Of a DNA stretch of 64,000 nt, positions 17,258-26,005 are shown one piece after another; the first letter of the stretch is position 1, and each line of letters starts with the position of its first letter. The position numbers and the translations under genes were made by a program. The stretch covers positions 186,001 to 250,000 of the forward strand of contig NZ_MAUE01000026.1 of NCBI RefSeq assembly GCF_001702265.1, written 5' to 3'. The notes beneath the pieces were generated by a model, which searched no databases, had not been told where the DNA came from, and was given only the letters and a program-made list of their open reading frames with translations. The stretch is from Pseudomonas aylmerensis. Lineage in GTDB: Bacteria; Pseudomonadota; Gammaproteobacteria; Pseudomonadales; Pseudomonadaceae.

Positions 17258-18550
17258 ATGACTAACCCAACGGCACGCCCATTGCTGGGCTGCATCGCTG
17301 ACGATTTCACCGGCGCCACCGACCTCGCCAACATGCTCGTGCGTGGCGGCATGCGCACGGTGCAAAGCATCGGCATCCCCAGCCGTGAAGTCGCGGCCGG
17401 GCTGGATGCGGACGCGATTGTGATCGCGCTCAAGTCGCGCACGACACCGGTCGCCGAGGCGGTCGAGGAGTCCCTGGCCGCACTGGCCTGGCTGCGCGAG
17501 CAGGGGTGCGAGCAGATTTTCTTCAAGTACTGCTCGACCTTCGACTCTACCGCCGCCGGCAATATCGGCCAGGTCAGCGAAGCTTTGCTCAAGGCGCTGG
17601 GCAGTGATTTCACCTTGGCTTGCCCGGCGTTCCCGGAAAACGGCCGCACGATTTTTCGCGGGCATCTGTTTGTGCAGGACCAACTGCTCAACGAGTCGGG
17701 CATGCAGCATCACCCGCTGACGCCGATGGGCGACGCGAATCTGGTGCGCGTGCTGCAAAGCCAGACCCAACTGCCGGTCGGGCTGCTGCGTTATGACAGC
17801 ATCGCTGCCGGCGTCGAGGCCACGCGCAACAAGATTGCCGAACTGCGCGCGCAAGGCGTGGGCATTGCCATCGCCGACGCGCTGTCGGACCAGGATCTCT
17901 ACACCCTCGGCAGTGCCTGCGCCGACTTGCCATTGCTCACCGGCGGCTCGGGCCTGGCATTGGGCTTGCCGGGCAATTTTCGTCGCGCCGGCAAACTGCG
18001 TGATTTCGACGCGGCGGCGTTGCCAAGCATCAGCGGCGGCGAGGTTGTGCTGGCTGGCAGTGCATCGGTGGCGACCCTCGGCCAGGTCGCCGCCTGGTGC
18101 GAATCGGGGCGCCCGGCGCTGCGCATCGACCCGCTGGCCCTGGCCGCCGGTGAGCCGGTGGTGGCCCAGGCGCTGGCGTTTGCCCAGGGCAGTGCACACA
18201 CCGTATTGATCTACGCCAGCAGCACCCCGGACGAGGTCAAGGCGGTGCAACAGCAGCTCGGCGTCGAACGCGCCGGCGCGCTGGTCGAGAATGCCTTGGG
18301 GGCGATCGCGGCGGGCTTGCGCGAGCAAGGCGTGCGACGCTTTGTGATTGCCGGCGGCGAAACCTCCGGCGCGGTGGTCAAGGCGCTCGGGGTCAACCTG
18401 CTGCAGATCGGCGCGCAGATTGATCCGGGCGTGCCGGCCACCGTCAGCAGTTCTGCCGAGCCGCTGGCACTCGCGCTGAAATCCGGCAACTTCGGTGGCC
18501 GCGACTTCTTCACCAAAGCCCTCGCGCAATTGGCCGGAGGTGCGCAATGA
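17258..18550 (+). CDS. otnK: 3-oxo-tetronate kinase (four-carbon acid sugar kinase family)
   Basis: At 430 residues this has the two-domain DUF1537 kinase layout. The N-terminal motif GCIADDFTGATDLANMLVRGGM (residues 8-29) carries the substrate-binding Asp residues. The C-terminal ATP-binding part contains VIAGGETSGAVVKALG near residue 365, the conserved GGxTS signature. OtnK phosphorylates 3-oxo-tetronate to 3-oxo-tetronate 4-phosphate in the threonate and erythronate pathways. It starts 10 bp after ltnD, and its stop overlaps the otnC ATG, so translation is coupled. Confidence 0.9.
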   Translation: MTNPTARPLLGCIADDFTGATDLANMLVRGGMRTVQSIGIPSREVAAGLDADAIVIALKSRTTPVAEAVEESLAALAWLREQGCEQIFFKYCSTFDSTAAGNIGQVSEALLKALGSDFTLACPAFPENGRTIFRGHLFVQDQLLNESGMQHHPLTPMGDANLVRVLQSQTQLPVGLLRYDSIAAGVEATRNKIAELRAQGVGIAIADALSDQDLYTLGSACADLPLLTGGSGLALGLPGNFRRAGKLRDFDAAALPSISGGEVVLAGSASVATLGQVAAWCESGRPALRIDPLALAAGEPVVAQALAFAQGSAHTVLIYASSTPDEVKAVQQQLGVERAGALVENALGAIAAGLREQGVRRFVIAGGETSGAVVKALGVNLLQIGAQIDPGVPATVSSSAEPLALALKSGNFGGRDFFTKALAQLAGGAQ

Positions 18551-19191
18551 GCGGCACCGACGAGCAGGCCCTGCGCGAAGAAATCTGCGACGTTGGCCAT
18601 AGCCTGTACCAGCGCGGCTACACCGTGGGCAGTGCCGGCAATATCAGCGCGCGCCTCGACGATGGCTGGCTGATCACGCCGACGGATGTGTGCCTCGGTC
18701 GCCTGGCGCCTGGCGCCATTGCCAAGGTCAACCTCAAGGGCGAGTGGGTGTCCGGGGACAAGCCGTCCAAGACCCTGGCCCTGCATCGCCAGGTCTACGA
18801 CCGCAACCCGAGTGTCGGCGGCGTGGTGCATACCCACTCCACTCACCTGGTGGCGTTGACCCTGGCCGGGGTGTGGCGCGCGGACGATATCTTGCCGCCG
18901 CTCACGCCTTATCAGGTGATGAAAGTCGGGCACATTCCACTGATCGGCTATCAGCGCCCGGGTTCGCCCAAGGTCGCCGAGCAAGTCGCGCAACTGGCCA
19001 ACCGCGTGCGCGGGGTGATGCTTGAACGCCTCGGTCCGGTAGTTTGGGAAAGCTCGGTGGCCAAGGCCAGCTACGCGCTGGAAGAGTTGGAAGAAACCGC
19101 ACGGCTGTGGTTGATGAGCAACCCTCGGCCGGCGCCGCTGGATCAGGCGGCACTGGATGAATTGCGCGAGACGTTCGGCGCGCACTGGTAA
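18547..19191 (+). CDS. otnC: 3-oxo-tetronate 4-phosphate decarboxylase (class II aldolase family)
   Basis: This 214-residue protein matches the class II aldolase/adducin fold. GSAGNISARL near residue 28 is the phosphate-binding glycine loop, and GGVVHTHSTH (91-100) carries the zinc-binding His95 and His97. OtnC decarboxylates 3-oxo-tetronate 4-phosphate to dihydroxyacetone phosphate, feeding lower glycolysis. The ATG overlaps the kinase stop by 4 bp, as in other otnK-otnC pairs. A 96-bp gap separates it from the permease. Confidence 0.9.
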   Translation: MSGTDEQALREEICDVGHSLYQRGYTVGSAGNISARLDDGWLITPTDVCLGRLAPGAIAKVNLKGEWVSGDKPSKTLALHRQVYDRNPSVGGVVHTHSTHLVALTLAGVWRADDILPPLTPYQVMKVGHIPLIGYQRPGSPKVAEQVAQLANRVRGVMLERLGPVVWESSVAKASYALEELEETARLWLMSNPRPAPLDQAALDELRETFGAHW

Positions 19192-19287
19192 CCCGCAAGA
19201 CACACCGCAAGTGCTGCCCGAGCGCCTGGTTTGACGCTCGACGGACCCGGCTTGCTTAAAAAAACAATAACAACAGGACTTACCCGC

Positions 19288-20748
19288 ATGAGCCCATTGA
19301 TTCTGATGTTAACCGCCGGCGCGGGCATCGCGCTGCTGCTGTTTTTGGTACTCAAATACAAATTCCAGCCGTTTGTGGCGCTGATGCTGGTCAGTATCGT
19401 GGTCGCGCTGGTGGCCGGGGTGAAACCGGCTGACCTGGTCGCGACCATCGAAGGCGGCATGGGCAAGACCCTGGGGCATATCGCGATCATCATTGCCCTG
19501 GGCGCGATGATCGGGCGGATCATCGAGCTGTCCGGCGGTGCCGAGGCCCTGGCCAAGTCGCTGATCGAGCGTTTCGGCAATAGCCGCACGCCGCTGGCCT
19601 TGACCATCGCCGGGTTCATTATTGGGGTGCCGGTGTTCTTCGAGGTCGGGGTGATTATCCTGATGCCGCTGGCCTATGGCGTGGCCCGCCGCGCGCGCAA
19701 GCCGCTGCTGGTGTTCGCCTTGCCGATGTGTGCGGCGCTGCTGACCGTGCATGCCTTCCTGCCACCCCATCCCGGTGCCGTGGCTGCCGCCAGCCAACTG
19801 GGTGCCGACCTGGGCCGCGTGCTGATGTTCGGCCTGCCGATCACCGCGTTGCTGTGCTACATCGGCTACCGCGTGGCAGGGCGCATGACCCGTCGTTTCT
19901 ACCCGATGACCGACGATATCCGCGCCGAAGTGTACGGCCCGCACGTGACCAATGAAGACTTGCGCGCCTGGACCAACGGCAACCCACAGGCGGTGCAACA
20001 GAGTGCCGTGGCCGAGTCGCACATGGGCCTGGAGGAATCCACCAGCGCCATCGCCGCCAAGCTGCCGGCGGCGCCTGCACCGGGTTTCGGCTTGATTGTC
20101 GGCCTGATTTTGCTGCCGATCGTGCTGATTCTGCTGGGCACCCTGGCGACCTCGTTGCTGCCGATCGAGTCGACCCTGCGTGGGGTCATGACCGTGCTCG
20201 GCGCGCCGCTGGTGGCGCTGCTGATCGATACGTTGCTGTGCGCCTGGCTGCTCGGTTCACGCCGGGGCTGGAGCCGCAGCCAGGTGTCCGACGTGATCGG
20301 CTCGGCCTTGCCGGGTGTGGCCATGGTGATCCTGATCGCCGGTGCCGGCGGCGTGTTCGGCAAGGTGCTGGTGGACACCGGCATCGGCGCGGTAGTCTCC
20401 GACATGCTGCGCACCACCGGCCTGCCGTTGCTGGCGCTGGGCTTCTTGTTGACCATGTTGCTGCGCGCGGTGCAGGGTTCGACCACCGTGGCCCTGGTGA
20501 CCACGGCGGGGATCATCAGCCCGCTGATCGTGACGCTCAACCTCACCCCCAACCACATGGCGCTGCTGTGCCTGGCCATGGGCGGTGGCGGGCTGGCGAT
20601 GTCGCATATCAACGACGCCGGCTACTGGATCTTCACCAAGCTTGCCGGGCTCAACGTCGCGGACGGTTTGCGCACGTGGACGGTGATCACCACGTTGCTC
20701 GGTACTTTGGGTTTCCTGATAACCCTGCTGATCTGGCCTTTTGTCTGA
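19288..20748 (+). CDS. GntP-family gluconate/tetronate permease
   Basis: This 486-residue inner-membrane protein has about 12-14 hydrophobic segments and matches the gluconate:H+ symporter (GntP) family. Landmarks include FQPFVALMLVSIVVALVAGV near the N-terminus, GKTLGHIAIIIALGAMIGRI, FEVGVIILMPLAYG and HPGAVAAASQLGADLG in the centre, and GGGGLAMSHINDAGYW near the C-terminus. In this operon it is probably the L-threonate importer. The ATG at 19288 was chosen because the first membrane segment follows immediately, although the frame is open to 19231. It lies 15 bp upstream of otnI. Confidence 0.9.
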   Translation: MSPLILMLTAGAGIALLLFLVLKYKFQPFVALMLVSIVVALVAGVKPADLVATIEGGMGKTLGHIAIIIALGAMIGRIIELSGGAEALAKSLIERFGNSRTPLALTIAGFIIGVPVFFEVGVIILMPLAYGVARRARKPLLVFALPMCAALLTVHAFLPPHPGAVAAASQLGADLGRVLMFGLPITALLCYIGYRVAGRMTRRFYPMTDDIRAEVYGPHVTNEDLRAWTNGNPQAVQQSAVAESHMGLEESTSAIAAKLPAAPAPGFGLIVGLILLPIVLILLGTLATSLLPIESTLRGVMTVLGAPLVALLIDTLLCAWLLGSRRGWSRSQVSDVIGSALPGVAMVILIAGAGGVFGKVLVDTGIGAVVSDMLRTTGLPLLALGFLLTMLLRAVQGSTTVALVTTAGIISPLIVTLNLTPNHMALLCLAMGGGGLAMSHINDAGYWIFTKLAGLNVADGLRTWTVITTLLGTLGFLITLLIWPFV

Positions 20749-20763
20749 ATCCTGGGAGCTTTT

Positions 20764-21546
20764 ATGCCTCGTTTTGCTGCCAACCTGAGCATGCTGTACC
20801 CGCAACATGATTTCCTCGAGCGCTTCGCTGCGGCGAAGGCCGATGGTTTTGACGCGGTGGAATATCTGTTTCCCTACGACTACAGCGCCGAGGCACTCAA
20901 GCAGCGCCTGAGCGACAACGGCCTGGAGCAGGCGCTGTTCAACGCGCCGCCAGGCGACTGGGCCGCCGGGGAGCGCGGTATCGCCACGCTGCCGGGGCGT
21001 GAGGCCGAGTTTCGCAGCGGCTTCGACCGGGCGCTGGACTATGCCGCGGTGCTGGGCAATTCCCGTGTGCATGTGATGGCCGGGCTGTTGCCGTCGGAGT
21101 CCTTGCGCGAGCGTCATCATGCCGTGTACCTGGAGAACCTGGCCTACGCCAGCGCGGCGGCGGCCAAGGTCGGCGTCACGGTGCTGCTGGAGCCGATCAA
21201 CACTCGCGACATGCCGGGTTTTTTCCTCAATCGCCAGGACCAGGCGCACGCCATCTGCCGTGAAGTTGGCGCGAGCAACCTCAAGGTGCAGTTCGACTGC
21301 TATCACTGCCAGATTGTCGAGGGTGACCTGGCCACCAAGTTGCGCCGCGACTTCGACGGCATCGGCCACATCCAGATTGCCGGCGTGCCTGACCGCCATG
21401 AGCCGGACCTGGGTGAGGTGAACTACGCGTATCTGTTCGAGCTGATGGATCAACTGGGGTATGACGGTTGGGTCGGCTGCGAGTACCGGCCACGGGGCGA
21501 TACGTCGGTGGGGCTGCAGTGGTTGCGGGACTGGAAGGTGCGTTGA
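20764..21546 (+). CDS. otnI: 2-oxo-tetronate isomerase (hydroxypyruvate isomerase family)
   Basis: This 260-residue TIM-barrel isomerase has the family metal ligands and catalytic residues: Glu143 in LLEPINTRD, FDCYHCQ, HIQIAGVPDRHEPDLGEVNY and a second Glu in GCEYRP near residue 240. OtnI converts 2-oxo-tetronate, made by LtnD, into 3-oxo-tetronate, the substrate of OtnK. It completes the L-threonate to dihydroxyacetone phosphate route. It is the last gene of the operon and is followed by a terminator-bearing repeat. Confidence 0.9.
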   Translation: MPRFAANLSMLYPQHDFLERFAAAKADGFDAVEYLFPYDYSAEALKQRLSDNGLEQALFNAPPGDWAAGERGIATLPGREAEFRSGFDRALDYAAVLGNSRVHVMAGLLPSESLRERHHAVYLENLAYASAAAAKVGVTVLLEPINTRDMPGFFLNRQDQAHAICREVGASNLKVQFDCYHCQIVEGDLATKLRRDFDGIGHIQIAGVPDRHEPDLGEVNYAYLFELMDQLGYDGWVGCEYRPRGDTSVGLQWLRDWKVR

Positions 21547-21556
21547 GCTGGGGGGA

Positions 21557-21848
21557 CTGGCGAGGGTGGGGCAGATAGATCTCTAGCGCCTATGCCGCCG
21601 CCTTCGCGGCCTCGCTGGGGCTCGACGGCTCCCACAGGGAGGCGGCGGGGGCTGTGGGGATTTTTGTTTGGCAATAGAGATTACCAGGTGGGCGCTGGGT
21701 TGCTGGCGAGGGGGGGCAGGTAGATCTCTAGCGCCTATGCCGGCGTCTTCGCGGCCTCGCTGGGGCTCGACGGCTCCCACAAGGGGGGGCGGGGTGGCCG
21801 TGGGGATTTTTGTTTGGCGATAGGGATCACCAGGTAGGGGCTGGGTTG
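21557..21848. repeat. Two tandem ~145-bp repeats between otnI and the DeoR regulator gene
   Basis: Two direct copies (about 21557-21702 and 21703-21848) share blocks such as GATCTCTAGCGCCTATGCCG and TTCGCGGCCTCGCTGGGG at a 145-bp period, with small indels. The start of a third copy is visible at 21849-21862. The 318-bp intergenic stretch contains no credible gene. Each copy has a stem followed by GGATTTTTG, so the repeat also carries terminator-like signals. Confidence 0.75.
21631..21666 (+). terminator. Rho-independent-type terminator after the threonate operon
   Basis: CCCACAG (21631-21637) pairs with CTGTGGG (21652-21658) over a 14-nt loop and is followed by GATTTTTG. It lies 85 bp after the otnI stop in the right orientation. 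The second repeat copy holds a weaker version with a 5-bp CCCAC/GTGGG stem. Confidence 0.55.
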
Positions 21849-21864
21849 CCGGCGAGGGGGAGGG

Positions 21865-22686
21865 TCAGGCGGGCGGCGGGTCGCTGGGTAGCATCAGTTC
21901 GATGCCACGCTTGCGGATGCCATCGGCGGCAGCCGGGGCGAGGGCGTCGTCGCTGATGATTATGTCGAACGGCTCCAGCCCGGTGATGCGGTACATGCTG
22001 AAGGTGCCGTATTTGGAACTGCTCGCCACCAGCACGACCTGGGACGCAGATTGCATCGCCACTTGCTTGACCTCGACCTTCAACGCCGAGGGCGTGGTGA
22101 TGCCGCGGTGCAGGTCCCACGAGCTGGTCGACACGAACGCGATGTCCGTGACCACCTGGCGCAGGGTGGCCACCGCCAGGCCGCCGACCGAAGAATGGTT
22201 GTCATGGTCGAGTTGCCCGCCGGTGTGGATCACCGTCACCTGCGGCGCGTCCATCAAGGCCTGCACGATCCCGAAATCGTTGGTCACCACGGTCATCCCC
22301 GATAGCGCCTTGATGTAGGGCACGATCTCCAGCGTGCTGGTGCCGGCATCCAGGTACACCGTCATGTCCGCGTGCAGCAGTCGCGCGGCCAATCGCGCCA
22401 TCGCCTGCTTCTGCGGCAATTCGACGACGGCCTTGGATTGATGGCTGGGCTCGCTGTGCAGCTGGCTGGCAATACGCACCCCACCGGTCACCGAATACGC
22501 GCGGCCGTCCTGTTCCAACAGGGCGATGTCGCGGCGCACGGTCATGTGCGAGCAGTCGAACATCTCCATCAACTGATGCACGCTGAGCACTTGATGCTTG
22601 CGCAACTGGCGCAGGATCAACTCTCGCCGCTGCTCGGGAATCATCGGGGCGCTGCTGTCGGGGGCAGTGTCCTTGGGGTTGGGCAT
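21865..22686 (-). CDS. DeoR-family transcriptional regulator
   Basis: This 273-residue protein has the DeoR plan. An N-terminal helix-turn-helix near 18-70 (EQRRELILRQLRKHQVLSVHQLMEMF, then CSHMTVRRDIALLEQDG) precedes a sugar-phosphate-binding DeoRC domain. That domain contains VYLDAGTSTLEIVPYI and VVTNDFGIVQAL, with DIAFVSTSSWD and ISDDALAPAAADGI further on. Such regulators usually repress a neighbouring sugar or sugar-acid operon and respond to a phosphorylated intermediate. The threonate operon, convergent and immediately upstream, is the obvious target. No matching operator was identified. Confidence 0.85.
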   Translation of the reverse strand: MPNPKDTAPDSSAPMIPEQRRELILRQLRKHQVLSVHQLMEMFDCSHMTVRRDIALLEQDGRAYSVTGGVRIASQLHSEPSHQSKAVVELPQKQAMARLAARLLHADMTVYLDAGTSTLEIVPYIKALSGMTVVTNDFGIVQALMDAPQVTVIHTGGQLDHDNHSSVGGLAVATLRQVVTDIAFVSTSSWDLHRGITTPSALKVEVKQVAMQSASQVVLVASSSKYGTFSMYRITGLEPFDIIISDDALAPAAADGIRKRGIELMLPSDPPPA

Positions 22687-22791
22687 TGAGGCTCCGGATC
22701 GATCTGACTATGGGCGGGCAACTGCTGCACATAGTAGCGAATACGCGCGGCGTTCGCCTGCTCCCTGCAGGCGATTGCCGCGCATGGCCGG

Positions 22792-24735
22792 TCAGAACTT
22801 GAAGCGTCCCACCAGGCCCTTGAGCTGGCCGGAAATATCGGTCAAGCGACCCGAGCCGGTCTGCGCCGAATGCGCGAAGCCTTCGACCAACTGCGCGTCG
22901 GCGTGGATCTGCGCGATGTGCCGGTTGATCTCCTCCGCGACCTGGTGCTGTTCCTCGGCGGCGGTGGCGATCTGGGTGTTCTGGTCGCGGATCGAATCCA
23001 CAGAGCCACGGATCTTGTCGAAGCTGTCGCGCGCCTGCTGGATACGCTCCACGCTGGTGTGCGATACCAGCAGGCTGCCTTGCATCTGCTGGGTGACTTC
23101 CTGGGTGCGGCGGGCGAGGTTGCCCAACAGGCTGTCGATCTCGCCGGTGGAGTCGGCGGTGCGCCGTGCCAGTGCCCGCACTTCGTCGGCAACCACCGCG
23201 AAACCACGGCCCTGGTCACCGGCGCGCGCGGCTTCAATCGCGGCGTTCAGCGCCAGCAGGTTGGTCTGTTCGGCAATCGAGCGAATGGTGTCGAGGATGG
23301 TGTTGATGTTTTTGCTGTCCTGCTCCAGCTGCTGCATGGTCTGGGTCGAGCGCTGCAGGTCTTCGCTGAGCTTGAGCACGCTGCCGGTCGCTTCGCCGAT
23401 ATGCTGCTGGCCGTCGTGCACGTCGCGATAGCCTTCATCGGCGCTGGTTGCGGCGGCGCTGCAGGAACGGGCGACTTCGTTGGCGGTGGCCACCATCTCG
23501 TTGAAAGCGGTGCTGACCAGCTCCACCGCTTCGCGTTGACGGCCGGCCGCCTGGTTCATGTTGTGCGCGACTTCGCTGGTGTCGGCGGCGGCGGTCTGCA
23601 GGTCGGAGGAGGCATTGCCGATACGCTGCACCAACTGCGCGATCATGCCCAGGAACTGGTTGAACCAGCCCGCCAGGGTGGCGGTTTCGTCCTTGCCCTG
23701 CACCGTGAGCTGGCGTGTCAGGTCGCCTTCACCTTCGGCGATCTCCTGCAGGCCGTTGGCGACCCCGCGAATCGGGCGCACGATCACGCTGGCAAAGCTG
23801 GCGCCGACAATCGCGAAGACCACGGCGAGTGCTGCCGCAATCGCAGCGATCAACCACGTGAGGCTCGTCGCACCGGCCATCACTTCGTCGCGCTTGATCA
23901 GGCCAATGAAGCGCCAGCCCAGGTCCTTGGAGCTGACCACGTTGGCCATGTAGGCCACGCCGTCGATGTCGACCTGGGTCACGCCGTCGCCGCGCTTGGC
24001 CAGTTCGGCGTAGTTGGCGCCGAGATCGGCGAGGGGCTTGAAGTTATGCTTGGCGTCGCTGGGGTCCACCAGCACGTTGCCGTTGGCTTCCACCAGCATC
24101 AGATAGCCGCTGTCGCCCAGCTTGATGTTGCGCACCAGTTCGGTGAGCTGCTTGAGCGACACGTCCAGGCCGACCACGCCGAGGATGTTGCCGGTGGCGT
24201 CGGCCACGGTGTGCACGGTGCCGATCAATACCACGTCGTCCGGCGCCCAGTAATACGCACCGGTGCGCACGGTTTTGCCCGGCGCGGCGATGGCCGCCTT
24301 ATACCAGGGGCGCACGCGCGGGTCGTAATTGTTCAGTTTGGTGTCGTCCGGCCAGCTGGCGTAGCCACCGTCGCTCAGGCCCAGGGACAGGTAGGCGGTG
24401 CTGGGATGGCTTTTGGCGAACTGGTCGAAAATATCCAGCAGGTCTTTGTTCGTGGGGGTGAGGGGGATTTGCGCGGCGTCGGCGCCGGCGTAGTTCTTGA
24501 GGTCCTTGGCCGCGACAACGCGCGGGTCCTTGGCCACATAATCGACGTTCTGGCTGATGCCATCGAAGAACTGCTTCATGCCATTGTCGATCTGGCGGAT
24601 CTCGCGGCCGCTGCTGTCGAGGAAATTGGCCAGGGCCCCCTCGCGCACATTCAGCACCACCAGGACGGCCACCAGGATGACCGGCAGGCACGCGATGGCC
24701 GCAAAGGCCCAGGTCAGCTTCTGCTTGATATTCAT
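22792..24735 (-). CDS. Methyl-accepting chemotaxis protein with dCache sensor domain
   Basis: At 647 residues this has transmembrane segments near 9-29 and 287-312 enclosing a double-Cache periplasmic sensor. Typical dCache strings are present: DPRVRPWYKAAIAAPGKTVRTGAYYWAPDD and LGVVGLDVSLKQLTELV. A HAMP domain follows, then the cytoplasmic signalling helix bundle with the hairpin tip IRSIAEQTNLLALNAAIEAARAGDQGRGFAVVADEVRALA. It reports ligand binding to CheA/CheW at the cell pole. Pseudomonas receptors with this domain often bind amino acids, but the ligand cannot be read here. It appears to be a single-gene unit. Confidence 0.92.
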   Translation of the reverse strand: MNIKQKLTWAFAAIACLPVILVAVLVVLNVREGALANFLDSSGREIRQIDNGMKQFFDGISQNVDYVAKDPRVVAAKDLKNYAGADAAQIPLTPTNKDLLDIFDQFAKSHPSTAYLSLGLSDGGYASWPDDTKLNNYDPRVRPWYKAAIAAPGKTVRTGAYYWAPDDVVLIGTVHTVADATGNILGVVGLDVSLKQLTELVRNIKLGDSGYLMLVEANGNVLVDPSDAKHNFKPLADLGANYAELAKRGDGVTQVDIDGVAYMANVVSSKDLGWRFIGLIKRDEVMAGATSLTWLIAAIAAALAVVFAIVGASFASVIVRPIRGVANGLQEIAEGEGDLTRQLTVQGKDETATLAGWFNQFLGMIAQLVQRIGNASSDLQTAAADTSEVAHNMNQAAGRQREAVELVSTAFNEMVATANEVARSCSAAATSADEGYRDVHDGQQHIGEATGSVLKLSEDLQRSTQTMQQLEQDSKNINTILDTIRSIAEQTNLLALNAAIEAARAGDQGRGFAVVADEVRALARRTADSTGEIDSLLGNLARRTQEVTQQMQGSLLVSHTSVERIQQARDSFDKIRGSVDSIRDQNTQIATAAEEQHQVAEEINRHIAQIHADAQLVEGFAHSAQTGSGRLTDISGQLKGLVGRFKF

Positions 24736-24880
24736 GACTTCACCCGCGGGTATTTATAGTTTTGGCAAGGGGAAAACAGTAGCGTCGAGCGTCGCATGTG
24801 TTGTTATCGGGGAGGTGCTGCCCATGCGTACCCCCTGTATATCGACTGCGCGGGCACGCACTTGAGGCCGAAGTGGGCGG

Positions 24881-25771
24881 TCAACCGATCCGGTCGCCAC
24901 CCAGCGCATCACGCTGCATGGACTGCAGGTTTTTCTCGATGGTTTCGCAGATGGTTTCCATCTGGATCTGGTGCTCGCTGGAGTTGAACGGGCTTTGCAG
25001 GTCGGTACCGATGCGCTCGATGGCCAGCAGCATGAAGCCCACCACCGTGGAGGCCAGCGGTGTGAACCAGCCCAGGGATTCGACCAGGCCCACCGGCACG
25101 ATCAGGCAGAACAGCGAGATAAACAGGCGCGGAAAATACACGTAGGGGTAGGGCAGGGGCGTGTTGGCGATCCGTTCCATGCCGCCCTGGGCGTTGGACA
25201 AGTCCACCAGGGTCGATTCCAGCCGCGCCAAGCGAATGCTGTCCAGGTGCCCGGTCTTGTATTCCCTGGCCAGCAGCGCCGCCGAGCCGGTCAGGATGTC
25301 ATTGGCAAAATTGTTGGTGGCGCCGTTGCGCGCGAACTCTTCGGACGGGATAAACGCGCGTACTTCTTCAGGGCACGGCTCGCCCTTGAGGTGCGCGGCC
25401 AGGCAGTTCACGTAGGCCACATGGCGGCGCAACAGCGTGGCCTTGACCGGGTTCACTTCGCCGTCGGGGTCATCGAGCAGGGTCAGCACCTGGCGGGCGA
25501 AACTGCGCGAATTGTTGACCATCGCCCCCCACAACGTGCGGGCTTCCCACCAACGGTTGTAGGCGCTGCTGTTACGAAAACTGATCAGCACCACCAGCGC
25601 CGAACCCAGCAGCGTCAGCGGCATCAGCGGCAAGTTGATCTTGGTGGTCAGGAACAGCATGAAGTCCACGGTGACGGCAACGTCCCACAGCAACAGCCAG
25701 AACAGGGCCCAGCCCACGTAGCCCATGGTCTTGATGATCAGGCGGTACTTTTTGATGATGGCGGCTTTCAA
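24881..25771 (-). CDS. Bestrophin-like/UPF0187 membrane channel protein
   Basis: This 296-residue inner-membrane protein matches the bacterial bestrophin (RFP-TM, YneE) family. Marks are ISFRNSSAYNRWWEARTLWGAMVNNSRS near residues 55-85 and the C-terminal GLVESLGWFTPLASTVVGFMLLAIERIGTDLQSPF. Bacterial bestrophins form pentameric ion channels. The frame extends upstream to an ATG at 25885, but the extra 38 residues are not family-like and overlap the 41-bp direct repeat. I chose the TTG at 25771 (KAAIIKKYRLIIKTMGYVG follows) because GAGG lies about 7 nt upstream. Confidence 0.8.
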   Translation of the reverse strand: MKAAIIKKYRLIIKTMGYVGWALFWLLLWDVAVTVDFMLFLTTKINLPLMPLTLLGSALVVLISFRNSSAYNRWWEARTLWGAMVNNSRSFARQVLTLLDDPDGEVNPVKATLLRRHVAYVNCLAAHLKGEPCPEEVRAFIPSEEFARNGATNNFANDILTGSAALLAREYKTGHLDSIRLARLESTLVDLSNAQGGMERIANTPLPYPYVYFPRLFISLFCLIVPVGLVESLGWFTPLASTVVGFMLLAIERIGTDLQSPFNSSEHQIQMETICETIEKNLQSMQRDALGGDRIG

Positions 25772-25800
25772 ACGAGAACCTCGCGGCGGCGGTCGGCGAC

Positions 25801-25841
25801 AGTGCCTTAGCTCGGACGCCGGCTTACGGGGAAGGTTCGCC
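25801..25841. repeat. 41-bp direct repeat, left copy
   Basis: This segment (starting AGTGCCTTAGCTCGG) recurs at 27915-27955 with one mismatch in 41. Weaker similarity continues for about 20 bp beyond both copies (GAAACGGTTAAG against GAAACGTTTAAG). It lies 30 bp upstream of the bestrophin start and left of the two-gene cassette. Confidence 0.8.
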
Positions 25842-26005
25842 GCAGCGACTGAAACGGTTAAGCCATCGGGGTCTTTTTGGAACAATTTTGGTAGCGACGG
25901 TGTCCCCTGCGCTAATCACGATAGATTGCGCCCAAGGCAAAACGCCATTATCGGTGCTGCAATTGAGATCAGTGAATCCAAGTTGTTTGATCAGGGCTCT
26001 TTCTC

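Noticed and set aside
22870..24759. 629-codon open frame antisense to the chemoreceptor gene
   Set aside because: It is rich in His, Gly and Val as a mirror of receptor codons and has no start signal or domain.
25772..25885. N-terminal 38-residue extension of the bestrophin-like protein
   Set aside because: It covers the 41-bp direct repeat, has no family similarity, and the TTG at 25771 has a well-placed GAGG.
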